From: Gonocerus acuteangulatus
Taxonomy: Eukaryota > Arthropoda > Insecta > Hemiptera > Coreidae
Direction of reading: 5' to 3'
DNA length: 64,000 nucleotides
Assembly (NCBI GenBank): GCA_946811695.1
Contig: OX328124.1
Coordinates: 56,116,603-56,180,602, forward strand
The notes under the pieces were generated by a model. It was given only the letters and a program-made list of their open reading frames with translations, did no database searches and was not told the origin of the DNA. Every line of letters begins with the position of its first letter. The stretch's first letter is position 1. Shown piece after piece: positions 35,251 to 48,441 of this stretch. The position numbers and the translations under genes were made by a program.

Positions 35251-35494
35251 GGGTGCCCAGAGAAGACCCGGAAAGAACTGCACCGAGACCTACAAGGCCT
35301 ATTGTGCCACCCGACAAGCCAGCCTGTTACACCAACAGGTCCATATCCGTCATGAATCTTAAGAGAGTCCTAAGGTTCTAGCTTGTCAGTAAGTAAATGT
35401 CAGACGGAACAATCTTCACGAATTAATAATACCAACCAAGGTGAGGAATAACCCTTCAAAGCTCCACAACTTCCTTTTATTTTACCATTACAAC

Positions 35495-35520
35495 ATTTCG
35501 GACTATTCGTCCATCTTCAG
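35495..35520 (-). ncRNA. Hammerhead-like core, left half
   Basis: CTGAAGA, stem II GGAC-GAATA-GTCC, then GAAAT (GAAAC expected). Confidence 0.45.
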
Positions 35521-35531
35521 GAGATCATGTC

Positions 35532-35557
35532 CTGAAGATGGACGAATAGTCCGAAAC
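35532..35557 (+). ncRNA. Hammerhead-like core, right half
   Basis: CTGAAGA (35532-35538), stem II GGAC-GAATA-GTCC, GAAAC (35553-35557). The core motifs are complete. Confidence 0.55.
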
Positions 35558-35666
35558 GTTGTAATGGTAAAATAAAAGTAAGTTGTGGAGCTTTGAAGGG
35601 TTATTCCTCACCTTGGTTGGTATTATTAATTAATACCCTTCATCTAGTCATCAAAATCTTCACGAA

Positions 35667-37120
35667 ACAAACTAAACTTTACAATATTCAACGATTTTGA
35701 ATACATTTAACTAAGTTTTTTTCTTACACTAATGAATATTAATTGACATAAGTTCCATTTATAATAAATTTAAAAATAAAAATAGCGAATAAGGAAATAT
35801 ATTAAGAATTTAATTATGGTAATGCCTAGTATCTAGTAGGCATTCAGGAGATTCCATAATTCCTTGAAATTAATACACATCAAATAAATAAGTATGGGAA
35901 ACAGAGGGGATTGATGAAATATAAACAAAATTATGAAAAATATCATATATTTGTTTCCAATAAATTAAGCTATTTACACTTTACAAAAGCTCATAAATAA
36001 AAATGACTTGTTTCTTGATACATCATGAAACACTAAATAACTATTTACAATATCTTATTGACTTATTTATATTTACAAAGGACCTTAATTATTATTAATT
36101 GTATTTAATTTCATTATATTCTTTCTTCAGATATAGGAACTGAGATCTGGAGCGTATTAATTTTACATTGAATTAAAAAAACAAAAAACAATTTGCATAA
36201 TTAATATTTTGGTCGTTTCCAACTTTTTGATGATGTACTTAGTTTTTATTTTTATTTTTTATTTTTTTTTTTTTTGGTGTTTTTTACGTACGCCCTTACA
36301 AATCTCAATGGATATATGATATCCAAACTATTTTCAATTATTGTGAACTTAGATTAATTTATATGTCTTCACTTGTCTTAGATTTACATTAAACTACCAC
36401 TTTATTTGGGGCTGGTAATAAAAAACCAAATGGATTGATTGCAACCTATAAAATTAATCTCATTCTTTTTTACAGCTATCCTTGGAAATTATTGGTTAAT
36501 ACCCTGAGTATGTTTAATAATAATAACAACAGAATTCACTTACACTATTGTGGCCTTTTAAAAGGCTAAACCAACTTCCTATCTATAATATTGTGGTCCT
36601 CTCTATTAAATTTAGGCAAAACTGTAGATAGGACAGAACTGGTTAATAATCACATCAGAAGTTTATTGTTTGTGAGAAGAGGCTTCTTAATAAATTCTAA
36701 ACAAATTTATATTTAAATTAAAACGGAATAAAATGAGTAATTCGCCTTCAGATAAGAGATCTACTGACTGATAAGAAATCAAAGTTAGCAATGCATATTG
36801 CTCAAAGCTATTAGAAAAATTTTCCTTTATGTGATTAATAGTAGAAAGCAAAATGCTTTCCTTTAGTTTACAATATATTTTTAGCCAACTTTTTTGCATT
36901 GCCAAAACAATCCTGCTGTAGAAAAATATATTTCAATATATATGTTTCAACATAGACATTTCTTAATACTGAGGTTTTGTTTCAATTCTACCTATTTTTT
37001 CCACATTTAAACAGTTTTTGAATTGTAAAATAAAAATAATTAATTTCAGATTCCTGTACTCTCCTGGATTTCTAGTGTTTTTGGCATCAGTACTGTCGTT
37101 CAGGGGCTCCTCAAAATCAA
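35667..37120. other. 3' flank of the Spätzle-like gene
   Basis: AT-rich and gene-free. On the minus strand AATAAA at 36662-36667 is a candidate poly(A) signal about 450 bases past the stop codon at 37121; a second lies near 36404. Otherwise nothing recognised. Confidence 0.4.
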
Positions 37121-37364
37121 TTACGGCATTTCGCCTCCAGTAATTGGAGTCCAGTCATGGCCAATCCTCGACTCAGCACGAACTTCCTCTTGCTGTGGCT
37201 TGAAATAATCTATGATCGGATGGTAGTTGTAGTTAATTCTCCGAGGCGGTGGTGAGGCAGGTCGGGGAGCTGGAGGTATACTGGGGATATTCATTGTCTC
37301 AACATTCATACTATCTATAGGCAGTGCTGGATGCCTGCTGTTTAGACTTGGTTTGAATCTTATC
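37121..37364 (-). CDS. spz4: spz4-like last coding exon
   Basis: Acceptor TTTCCAG. It encodes a tail with PSIPPAPRPASPPPRR, NYNYHPIIDYFKPQ and the end ITGGEMP, stop TAA at 37121-37123. Confidence 0.9.
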
Positions 37365-39965
37365 CTGGAAAAAATTAAAATTAAGAAAAATAATATAAAC
37401 TGTAAATTTAGGGATGACTAATCCTAAATTAATTGAAAGAAATTATATTGTAAGATTCTCAAAAATCGTAGGAAAACTAGGCTTGTCACTCTCAATGTAA
37501 CCCTGCATGATTAGTTTAAAGGGCCTCAAATAACTTGCATTCTTTCTTATTTTTTACCAGGAATAAGAATATCTATAAAAAATAATACAAATTTAGCTTG
37601 ATTAATTAATAAATTCTCAATAATAAGAAAATGACACGTGATCACTAGAAATAGGCATCTTGATAGCTATAAATCCTTTTTGCATACCTTCAAAATTACT
37701 TTGACAAAAATGTTAAATTGTTTAATTATAATCTTATTATTAGTAACAAGCAGCTAATTATTTATTCTGTATTTTAAATGATACAAACCTTGATTCTTGT
37801 GGTGTTTTTTGAAGATAGTGCAATCTAGAAACCAATACAATTATTCTAACCATAGGAAGATTATGTAGCAGTGCCCTCCTCGCTTAAATTTCAATGTGTT
37901 AACCCCAATGGCAACACTGCAGTGGTTCTGGCTAGGCTGCTTTACAACACTGGAGCAGGATCTAACTACATTTTAGTCGATCTGTATCTGGAGCTCAAGG
38001 CTACCACCTGCTGCCTGGACAGCAAACATGTGCATCCGACCCCGTTGTGCTATGGTGCTTGTGTCCGGTAAATTAGCCCCACACATGTACAATTAAAACT
38101 ATGTATATCTGGTTAAGTGATCTCTTGTCTCAGTAAGTTTGACCATTATGTTCTGTCTGTTCCAGCATCTAAATCTCATCAATTAGCCAGTGATCTCCGT
38201 ATGCTCAGTTTAGTCTATCTTGTTCAATGTTGAGAGATACAAGGATGAGGAAATCAGTTTAATAACGAATTGGCATATCTAAGGATCATAGTGAAGAGTG
38301 CAGCTCAGGTCTATATAGATATTGCACCTAGATATAAATTGGATATGGCTACTATGGTAAGAACTATTTATTTTGATGTGCCTAATTATAAATAATGAGA
38401 TATCTTAGCATTATAGGTATGAAACTCGTCCCTATCTATATCGTCCCTGCCATGTCAAACTATCGAATATGAAAACTCTCGTTTTTAGATTCGGAACTTT
38501 GTCTTGAATTGTGGACGATACGGCTTGTCGAAAATTGTCACAACTCTAACCCGTTTATAGAATATCCTTAAATAAAGTATCGAATAAGACCATTGTTCAA
38601 TGTATAACTTCGCCAATGGATAGAATATGTTCGTTTATATTTTGCTCCGATTTGCATATTCGATAGTTTGACATGGTAGGGACGATATCGTCGATACAAA
38701 TGCAAACTAACAAATGTGAAAATCACCACTATCAAGAGTGAAAATACTTTTATTTATTACTCTGCTTTTGGGCTGTCAAATAGTAGGTAGATTCGACCTT
38801 TTGACATTGGTAATGTCCTCCTTTCACTGTGTGAACTTAAATTCGAGAGTTTGCCATCCATCAGTCCAACAGCAATCAGTAAAGATTTAAAATGAAAAAT
38901 GCGTTTTTTCACATTCGATACTTTGCATTTGTATCGACGATATGTTCTAACCCAAACTTAAGTTTGTAAGAAGTTTAAGAATTTAATAAATTAGTATTAT
39001 TGTATCTTTTAATATTGTGTTTATGTAGTTTTTTTATATAAGCCCATATATATTTATATATATATATACAGTAGGGTTCCGATTAACCGAGGTCCGGTCA
39101 ACCGAGATCCCGATTAACCGAGGTGTCAAGCCTGAGGGGGGGGTGGCTATGTGTATATATATGAAGTTGAGCCAATGGCCACGACGGTAACTTCATCCCG
39201 ATTCTCAGAAGAAATACAAATCTCAATTTGAGAGTCTCAAATAGTAAGCACCATTTTGTACCTCAGAGCAGAAGAGGAAGGGTTAATTAAAAAAATAAAG
39301 AAAATATCTATTGAGGATGTGATTTATATGGCCGCTGGATTCTTGGCATTCTGTAACAAAAAGCACAGTAAATAAAGCCTGGAAAACCTGTGGTCTCGAA
39401 TTATCTATGATAGCCAGACAACTGACGAACCTCCAACAAATCAGCAGTTGTGCCTCAACTCCCCGGATATAATGGATTCCAAAGTTACAGATTGGTTAAA
39501 CGACGACACAATAAACAGAGCGACAGTCCTTATGGAAGATGAAATTATTAATGAGGCAATGAAGTCCAATCCCGAAGAAGATGTTGAAGAAGACATGGAA
39601 ACCATTCCCCCAAAAATAAGCCATGAAGAGGGTTTCAATCTGCTTGGCAGATCTCTTCTCTATTTAGAAAGCAGCAGCGATGTACCGCCAAATGAACTCA
39701 TGATTCTAGGAAAATGTTCCGACAAAAAAAGTTCATTTAGGTAAGCCACAATTAAAGATTTTTTTTTTAAAAAAATAATGTCACGGTTTCTGTTATTACT
39801 ACATATTATTATTATTAAATATTCGTTGTTTTAATATATAAGTAGTTTTTATTCAAAAACAACCTACATTTCCAATTGCTATTGGTATGGTTCCGATTAA
39901 CCGATTATTTTGATTAACCGAGGTAACCTTGGCCCCCATCGAGTCGATTAATCGGAACCCTACTG

Positions 39966-40017
<52 letters not shown>

Positions 40018-43000
40018 CACACACATACATATTTATATACATATACATACACACATACCCACACTCACACATAAGCATACATGTGTCCTATCAAACTCAA
40101 GCCCATTTTTCCTTCAACCCTGCTTAAAAATCTGTATATTATTTTTATTACTATGTCAGTGATAACTTTTTTTTTTTTTTTATCGGCGCATCTACATCTA
40201 GGCCATTAGCGCCGGTCAGTGATAACTATTTGATTATACGGAATGGGCACCAAGAACAGCTATAGCCACATTGAATACATTGATTCCCACAGATCACTGA
40301 AGATAAGCAATATTGGGAATAGCTAAAACTTGGATGGGAGCCACCATCCAAACCATGTGCCGTTAGCATTATGATGGTGCTAGCTAAGTCCAAACACCGT
40401 ATATAAACCCCCCCCCCAAAAAAAAAAAAAAAAAAAAATTATAATGTAGACAATACCTGTCAGTAGTATTGTTCCTTGTTGTCCTCCTCAAAGTATTTTC
40501 TAATGGAGGATATCTTGTTTCTTCAGAGGGGCCTTCTCCTTCAAGAGGCAAGGGAGGGCCTCGATGATGGACAATTGGTCTACGCCCTGATTCTCTTTTA
40601 GGCGGATTATATCCGCGAATAGGCTGAAAATATGATTAAGATTCCATTAATTAAAATATATCTTTACAAACTTCTTGCCTAATTAAAAATGCAATAACCT
40701 ATATTTTATTTTTTTAGAGTGAACTACTATTTTTATGATAAATATGGAGTAGAGTATAATGTATGGAGTATAATATCAAAGTATAATGTTTCTTGAGACT
40801 GTGGTGCTCCGGACCAGTGTCAAGAAACAGATAACTTATAGATAACCCGTTATCAATAGGTTACCCATGGGCATAAATAAGGGGGGCCCGAAATTTTGAT
40901 TTCATCGGTAAAAATGTGTCATAAAACCCTGAAAAATAAATTAAATAAGATCACTTAGTTCAGAAAAAATATCTTGTTGGTTTAATAGTGTTTTAGTTGG
41001 CTAACTATTCCAAGTTCTAGAATTTCATAAACCGGAAATGCTCCCAGTCCCCCCACCCCAAATTCTCCCAGCCCCCCGAAATTATTTCCTATATATGCCC
41101 ATGAGGTTACCAGTAACAGCAGTGTAACCAATACAGGTTAAATTTTCGTTCTCAATAATAAATGTACGTTAAAATTTAAAACTTTATGTTTCTCAGATAT
41201 CATTTTGAAACACCCATTATATTTGTGAGCATTACCAAGAAGTGTTCTGACAGGGGATACTGATGGGTGAGGAGGCTGTGCAAGGGTTCGGGATATTATT
41301 ACCTCGGATGTACCACCACCAGGTACAGCGTAAACTCTATGGGGGACAAGTTGAAATGAACCGCAATTAAAATGGTGATTTTGCCCCTCATAGCGTAAAC
41401 TCTATGAGGGACAGTTTATTTCTAGTAATTCAAGGACTGCCATCATAGTTGAAATTAACCGCAATTAAAAATAATACTATGAAATAGATACAGTATGGTA
41501 ACAGCTGTTCTGTCATCGTTCTAGCAACGCATTCTGCCTAGGTGAGCATGCTCTCTTTAAAACTAAAACTTCAAAGTCCTCTAAAAACACTTAAAAATTG
41601 GATATCAAAAAACTTTTCTTAGCGAGTGTTTACATCCCAAAGGAAGTGTCTATGCAAAATTTCAAATTTTTCTGTCGAGTGGTTTTGGCTGGGCAATGAT
41701 AGGTCAGTGGTATTTGACAAATATATAGTAGATAAGAACGCAATGAGCACATATTGACTGCCAACTATAAGATAACTTGTAGTTTGTTCGGGTGCCAACT
41801 ATTATGCTCAACTCAGGGCTATAGGAAATTTTGCATTTTACGGTGTTACTATACAGGACACTAATTTTCATGCTCGACTCCACCAACTCATTCAACTTTG
41901 GAATCCTGAAAAATACTCTGGCAGTCAATGTATTAAAGAACACAGTAATATTTTTTTCTCTCTTCTTTCAAGTAATTCTTAATATTTATAAGGGATTATT
42001 ACATTTATAAGGGATTATTTTATTGCAGATACCTTTTATTTATTGAAAAGGACGTTTGCTTTGACGGACGAAGAGCATATCTTTATTAATACTCCAAAAA
42101 ACTTAAATGGTTACCAACCTTGTTAGGTGAAGGAACTTGTGGTACTCTAATCGCAGGGCTGTCATCACTAGAAACTAGATTTGAATCAAGATCTTGTGGT
42201 GAAGGAGATGTCTTCTCCAATGCAGGGAAAGGAGTTCCATTGTACCCAATGACACGGCATGAGCAGCATGTTGGCACCTGAAACAAATGAGGCCTGGTTG
42301 TACTATTTACAATACATACTATATACAATACAAAAAAATTAACCATTGTGTTGAAATGAGCGGCTATGAAAATAAATAATTCTTTTGTATGAGAATAGGA
42401 TTACCTTAAAGACATCCATTGTCAATCCTGCTGCTTCATCCCATGTAAGTAACCTATGGTAATTATAAACTTGTATGCATTGCGAATCAAAACTTTCTGG
42501 AAGGTAATTGCATCGTCCTTGAGGCCTCCTAGAAGTAAAAAAGTGTATGATAAAATATTTACAACATTGTGCTCATAAAACCCCTATAGATCATACCCAA
42601 ATATACTAGAGTTTACGATGTAAGAAACCTAAAGAATTAAGCAAATAAAATGTTATAACTAGGATATTAGTTTAAATATGGTTATTTAAATTTTATAAAA
42701 TAAAATAACAAGATTAGTAAATTAGGAATGTGGAAAAATAAATAAATGAAAATGATGGTGGCTTACTTTAGAAAAAAATAAAAGGCATCCACTCATCCTG
42801 GATAGAAAAGGGTGGTAACCTATAGATAACACGTCTTAAAATTCTTAGTTAATAATAATGGACATTAAAATTTAAATAAATAAATGAAAATACACTTGGA
42901 TAAAAAATATCCAGAATGAATTTCGCAAAATAATAGTTTCTAGATTGGATTTTTGTACCATATCGTCCCTACCATGTCAAACTATCGAATATGCAAATCG

Positions 43001-46000
43001 GTACTTTTCAGGAAAGCAAGATAAAGCTTTAATAGTGATTCCAAAATCAGCGCCTTTACAAAAGGACAATTTTACATATTTTTTTTTTTATGTATATTGT
43101 TAATCATTTTAAGGTGATATGAACAAACTGTTTAATTACCAAAAAATCATATTCGTGAGTTTGCATATTGTTGCTAATAATTGATTTCTCTTGGATCGCC
43201 GTTTCAAATTGTTGAATGTGGCATTTTCGATAGTTTGTTTGTTTATAGGTTTAATTTCATATTCGTCAAGAAAAAAAGGATATAATTAAATGGTTATTGC
43301 TTCATATAAACTTTTATTAATGTAAACAAAACTTTATAATATATAATGTAATAACGGTTATTAAAGTCCTTATTAGGATTAAACAAGATTTCAAAAATTA
43401 TTGAAGGCTAACTAGCAAATTAAAAGATGCAAAAGTTAAAAATAGATGAAATACTAAACTTGTAGATACCTTTTGTACTCGCGGATTGTTTGTAACAGTG
43501 GAAATTAATAAGTTTTGAGTATTTTTATTCATTTTCGTCTTCACTGGCATGAGGCTCTTAAATTTGGGTAAAGGGTAACGGCATATTGGCATATAGCAGA
43601 AAAACTAAAGTTTTTCTGCTGTCCTCCGCAACTGTCTGACATCATTTTGACATATTCTATGTTAGGGTGGGACATAATGTACTTGAATATACACGTTGAA
43701 ATTTCGGTACTCCTCGTTTTCCCTCCGTTTCATCCCATATGAAACACGGCACGCTCGAGTCCCCTAAATTATAGGTAGTCAAATTGTAGATAGCCAGTTT
43801 TCTTAACTAATAAAAAGGCCCTGCATCTCCTTCTTGGTGTTTGTCATAGGCCTCGCGGTTTAACCTCTGAACTACCTTGAAAAGAGACACAGACTTTACA
43901 AAGATCTTGGCTTATGAACGTTCAATTTATATGTTTTAAATAATTTCCTTTACGTTTTGTAGCAACTTTCTTAGAAGCAAAACAGCGAACAAACATATTC
44001 GATACTTTGACATAGTAATATATTGAAAAATAGTCATATTCGACACTTTATTTGAGGTGTTTCTGGCTATTCTAAAGGGGTTAGAGTTTCAACAATTTGC
44101 CACAAGCCATATCGTCCACAATTCATCTGTAAAATGCCAAATCTGAAAAACGAGATTTTGCACATTCGATAGTTTGACATGGTAGGGACGATATCTTTAC
44201 TGTAGCATGTCCGCAATACCATTCATAGGAAGGTTTATAATCGGCTGATCTTGTAATATGTTGTTTGTTATATTTCACAGAAGTATTTGGTTTATTATTT
44301 AAATTAAGTTTTTTTTTTTTTTTTTTTACTGTATTATTTTTAATAATGTGGATATTTTCTTGTCTGGATGTTCTCTGACGAGGCGTGAAACTGCCAACAG
44401 AAGTTTTAATAAACTTGTTAACAAATCAAACTGTGTACCACTTTTTATTGGCCATATGCCATGAAATATTAAAAAAGTAATAAAATATGGAAGGGCAGAA
44501 GAAATATTTGAAGAATATAAATAAAACATCCTAAACTCTTAGTACTTTAATGGTTTGCTAATTAAGCAATACAATTTTTACTTATTCATATTGCTATGTT
44601 ATTAATTAGGTATTATTTATTCAAATTTTATTACCACGGTTCTGTTATATGAATGTATATCTATATTCCTAATATATTTTATTTATATTATTCATATAAA
44701 TATAATCCATAAATATGTTCCAAATAGATTATATTTGTATTATTAATTCTCTTATTTTATGTATGTACACATATTTATTGTTTTTAATTCTATGGAGGCA
44801 TGGGGTCAGCATTTGTTTTTTCTATGGAGCATGGGTAACCATTTGTTTTCAACTACTTTATTAGTCAATATAGCGGTAAGGGGGAAGTAGAGGAATACGA
44901 TAGGCAATTTCCTCGAAGGCGACTGCCCAACAATGAATATGTTTCGGGCTTAAAAATACCCAATTCTTATGTATTTTCAGCCCCAGAGTTCTAAAATCAC
45001 CTCGGAAATGACCAATTAGCTCTTGTTTTCAAGATACAGTGACATGTCACTTTTTACATGCTCAACTTTCACTTTGTTAAGAAATTTAGTTTTTGGATGT
45101 TGGTACACTTGTTAACTGACAAAACCAAACATTGTACAGCTATTTTGAGGTTATATACATGAAAGAGACTTATGAAAACATGAAAGCCCTCCTCCACTCA
45201 ATCAAATATGCTGAACACAAGTGGAAAATCTGAGGTGATCTAAAGATCATCGCTATACTTTTAGGAATGCAACTGGGGTATACTAAATACTGCTGCTTTT
45301 TATGTATGTGGGACAGTAGGGATAGAAAATCACATTAGATTCAAACAGACTGGCCTGCAAGAAATCTTGGCCCTAGAGAAAAAAATGTTGTTGCCCTGCC
45401 TCTCGTTGACCCGAAAGATATATTTCTTCCACCGCTACATATAAAACTCGGTTTGATGAAAAACTTTGTTAAAGGCATGAACAAAGAAGGAGATGCCTTT
45501 AGATATTTGAGGGAAAAATTTGCTTTCTTAAGTGATGCAAAAGTTAAGGAAGGTGTTTTTGTTGGGCCACAAATTCGGGAGCTTGTGAAGGATCCTGCGT
45601 TTGACAGAGTTTTGTAGGGGAAAGAAAAGGAAGCTTGGAATGCGTTCAAGGGAGTTATTAAAGGTTTTTTGGGGAACAAAAGAGAAGATAACTATGTTCA
45701 GTTGGTGAGGATACTTCAACAAAAATATCATGAACTTGGATGCAACATGTCTCTCAAAATTCATTTTCTCCATTCTCATCTGGACTTTTTCCCTCCTAGT
45801 TGTGGTGCTGTGAGTGATGAACACGGTGAGAGATTCCATCAGGATATTTCTGTAATGGAACAAAGATATGAGGGCCATTGGAATGAATCAATGCTTGGAG
45901 ATTACTGTTGGTGTGTGTGTAGGGATGCTCCACAACTCACCTACAGGAGACAGACACGAAATCCACATGATGGTAATAAGTATTCTGCCATTAATTTTCA

Positions 46001-47864
46001 ACTCTTAAAAAAAATTAACTACTATTTAATAAATCCAAATTAATTTATAATGTTGATAAACTTATGGTTTAAAATTTACAGATTTGCCTCAATTTGATAA
46101 CGTTATATATTTTGACCCATGGTGTATCACAGAAACTAGAGCTAATAAAATTTTGTCATTGTCATTTTCGTTTTCTTCAACCCAAAATTAGAAAGATTTG
46201 ACTCATGAAGTGAATGAAACATTACAAAAATATTTTTTTGTTGTCCAGTGTTATCAGACTATTCTGGATGTCTACCGTTGTTCGGGTGAGACTGGGATGT
46301 TTACACCGGTCAGGCCACCAGGTCGTCCTCAACAAAGACAAGATGCAGTGGTGTTAAATCCCTTTGATGTTGAACCAACATTGAGTGAGAGGAGAGCTTC
46401 CACAAGGCTAGGTATGTTGCGTATGGCAGTACATTGCGCTTTACAGGAAGACAACAGGTATTGCCTAGACATTTGCTATTTGTATGTACCTATCATTTTT
46501 GTATTTATGAATTGTATTAGTGAAACGTCACGATTGTTTCAGAAATCCTTATCATTTCAACCCCGTCCAGCCTTTGCTTGAGAGGGACTGACGTGCAAGA
46601 ACAGAGTTCTGTAACTGGTTAATAAATAAAGTAGATGACGAACTGTAGTTTTTAAGAAACATTTTGTGGGCAGATGAATCCACTTTTACAAGGTATTAAT
46701 TTCATAATATTCATTTAATGGGAAATACTTATTCGTGCAAATAAACCTTAATGTACATCTTATTTATTAGAGATGGTATATTTAATTACCACAACAATCA
46801 CACATGGGCTCACGAGAATCCCAGGGCGGTTCACAACCGTGGTAAAGCATTTGTTTTTTAATTATAAATATCTGTAAAAATTTTTTCAAAACATGGGCGC
46901 ATATAAGGGGGGGAGCTGCAGCCCCTCCCGAAATTTTCATTTGATGGTAAAAATGTGTCATAAAAACCTTAAAAATAAATTAAATAAGATCACTTAGTTA
47001 ATAAAAAATAGTTTATTTTAGGTGTAATAGCGTTTTAGTTGCCTAAAACTATTCCAAGCTCTAAATTTTTCAAATTCCATACCCCGGAAATGATCTCAGC
47101 CCCCCCCCGAAATTTTCTCAGCCCCTCCCGAAATTATTTCCTATATACGCCCATGGTTCAAATGCGTTATCTGGGTAAAAATAATAATTTTTCAGGTTAA
47201 TGTGTGGTTGGGGTTTATTAATGGCCACCTCCTGGACCCAGTATTTCTGCCAGATAGGTTTAATTCGGAGACTTTTCTTCACCTTCTAGGAAATGACCTT
47301 CCAAACCTTATGGACGACATACCATTGGAAGTTCGGCAAAACAGGTGGTTTCAAATGGACGGGTGTCCAGTCCATAGTAGCCGGGCAGACAGGCAGTGGC
47401 TCATAAGAACCTGTGAAGACAGGTGGATAGGGTGGTATGGGCCGGTAAGGTGGCCTCCCCGAAGCCCTGACTTAACCCCTATGGATTTCTATTTATGGGG
47501 AAAATTAAAGACATTGGTCTATAGCGAGGCAGTGGTCACCAGGGAGGATTTAGAGAATAAAATCATTCTCAAATGTGAGGAGATAAGGGGGGTGGAAATG
47601 GAAATAAGAAGAGCAGGAGATGCTGTTCTCAGAAGAAGTAGACTATGTAGGGCAGAAGGTGGAGGTCATTTTGAGCAGTTACAATAATTAACAAATTTCA
47701 AATAAATGTGTTTTTTATTTATTTACTGTTTTAGGATTTTTTTTTATTTTCGTGGAAGTAATTTTTTTTTATTTTTTAAGTAAATTTTTATAAAAATAAA
47801 TATTTCTTTTAAGCTTTTTGAATAAACTGAAGAAGAAAATTTAATTTTCTTTTCTCAGATCCAT

Positions 47865-47909
<45 letters not shown>

Positions 47910-48393
47910 TTTTTTACCTAAATCGTTCACATACTTCAATAACACAGGGTTGTGATACATGAATGGAAAGCTGAGGAAGTTTTTCTGAAACCCGGAAATC
48001 TCAGATCCTGCCCATTGAAGAGTAACGCTGGTAAGAAATATCAAGAAAATGTCAGGAAATTTAAAATAGCTTCCTTTTGGTAAAATAGACATACTTAAAT
48101 TCATTCATTTTTACATTTACTCCCAACTAGTCTTTAGTAGTCTTTTAGTAAATTTACTCAGCTTTCGATTGGTTTCACTTTCTTTATAGTAGAACCATCT
48201 GGGACGGAGCCACAACGATTATTCTTCTAAAAACCACGTTTGTCTCGAAAAAACAATAAAAAAACGTTTTCTCCCTTATGTATGAGAATTCGGAAAATCG
48301 TCAGATAACATTTTTTGTTCTCCTAAGGGTCCTCTATCACCTCCCGCAATATGACTAGACCTTTACGGAACACCCTGTATATAAATATATATA

Positions 48394-48441
<48 letters not shown>

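Larger units (their letters stand above)
33473..35376 (+). mobile_element. LINE (RNase H type), 5'-truncated, 15-bp duplication
   Basis: The insert lies between perfect copies of TCTAGCTTGTCAGTA (33458-33472, 35377-35391). It encodes the end of the reverse transcriptase, an RNase H domain and a final zinc motif, then a 3' UTR of about 420 bp and a 28-base A-run (35219-35246). Another 130 bp, 35247-35376, follows the A-run before the target copy. That tail is either the true LINE 3' end with an internal A-run or transduced flanking DNA. Confidence 0.85.
35423..35654. mobile_element. Palindromic miniature Penelope-like element, 12-bp duplication
   Basis: Two inverted copies of a PLE end of about 100 bp meet near 35526. 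Each has CCAACCAAGGTGAGGAATA, CCCTTCAAAGCTCCACAAC, TTTTATTTTACCATTACAAC and a hammerhead-like core. The 232-bp unit lies between perfect copies of AATCTTCACGAA (35411-35422, 35655-35666). It has no coding sequence and is apparently a minimal mobile form of the inverted PLE arrangement seen at 23148-25946. Confidence 0.85.

Noticed and set aside
35150..35362. 70-codon plus-strand frame with a Lys run
   Set aside because: Spans the LINE poly(A) run; not a gene.
40258..40365. Functional 5S rRNA gene
   Set aside because: Too many changes at conserved positions, followed by an A-run and no T-run terminator.
47841..48104. 87-codon minus-strand frame with a Lys run
   Set aside because: The Lys run is only the poly(T) tract read on the other strand.
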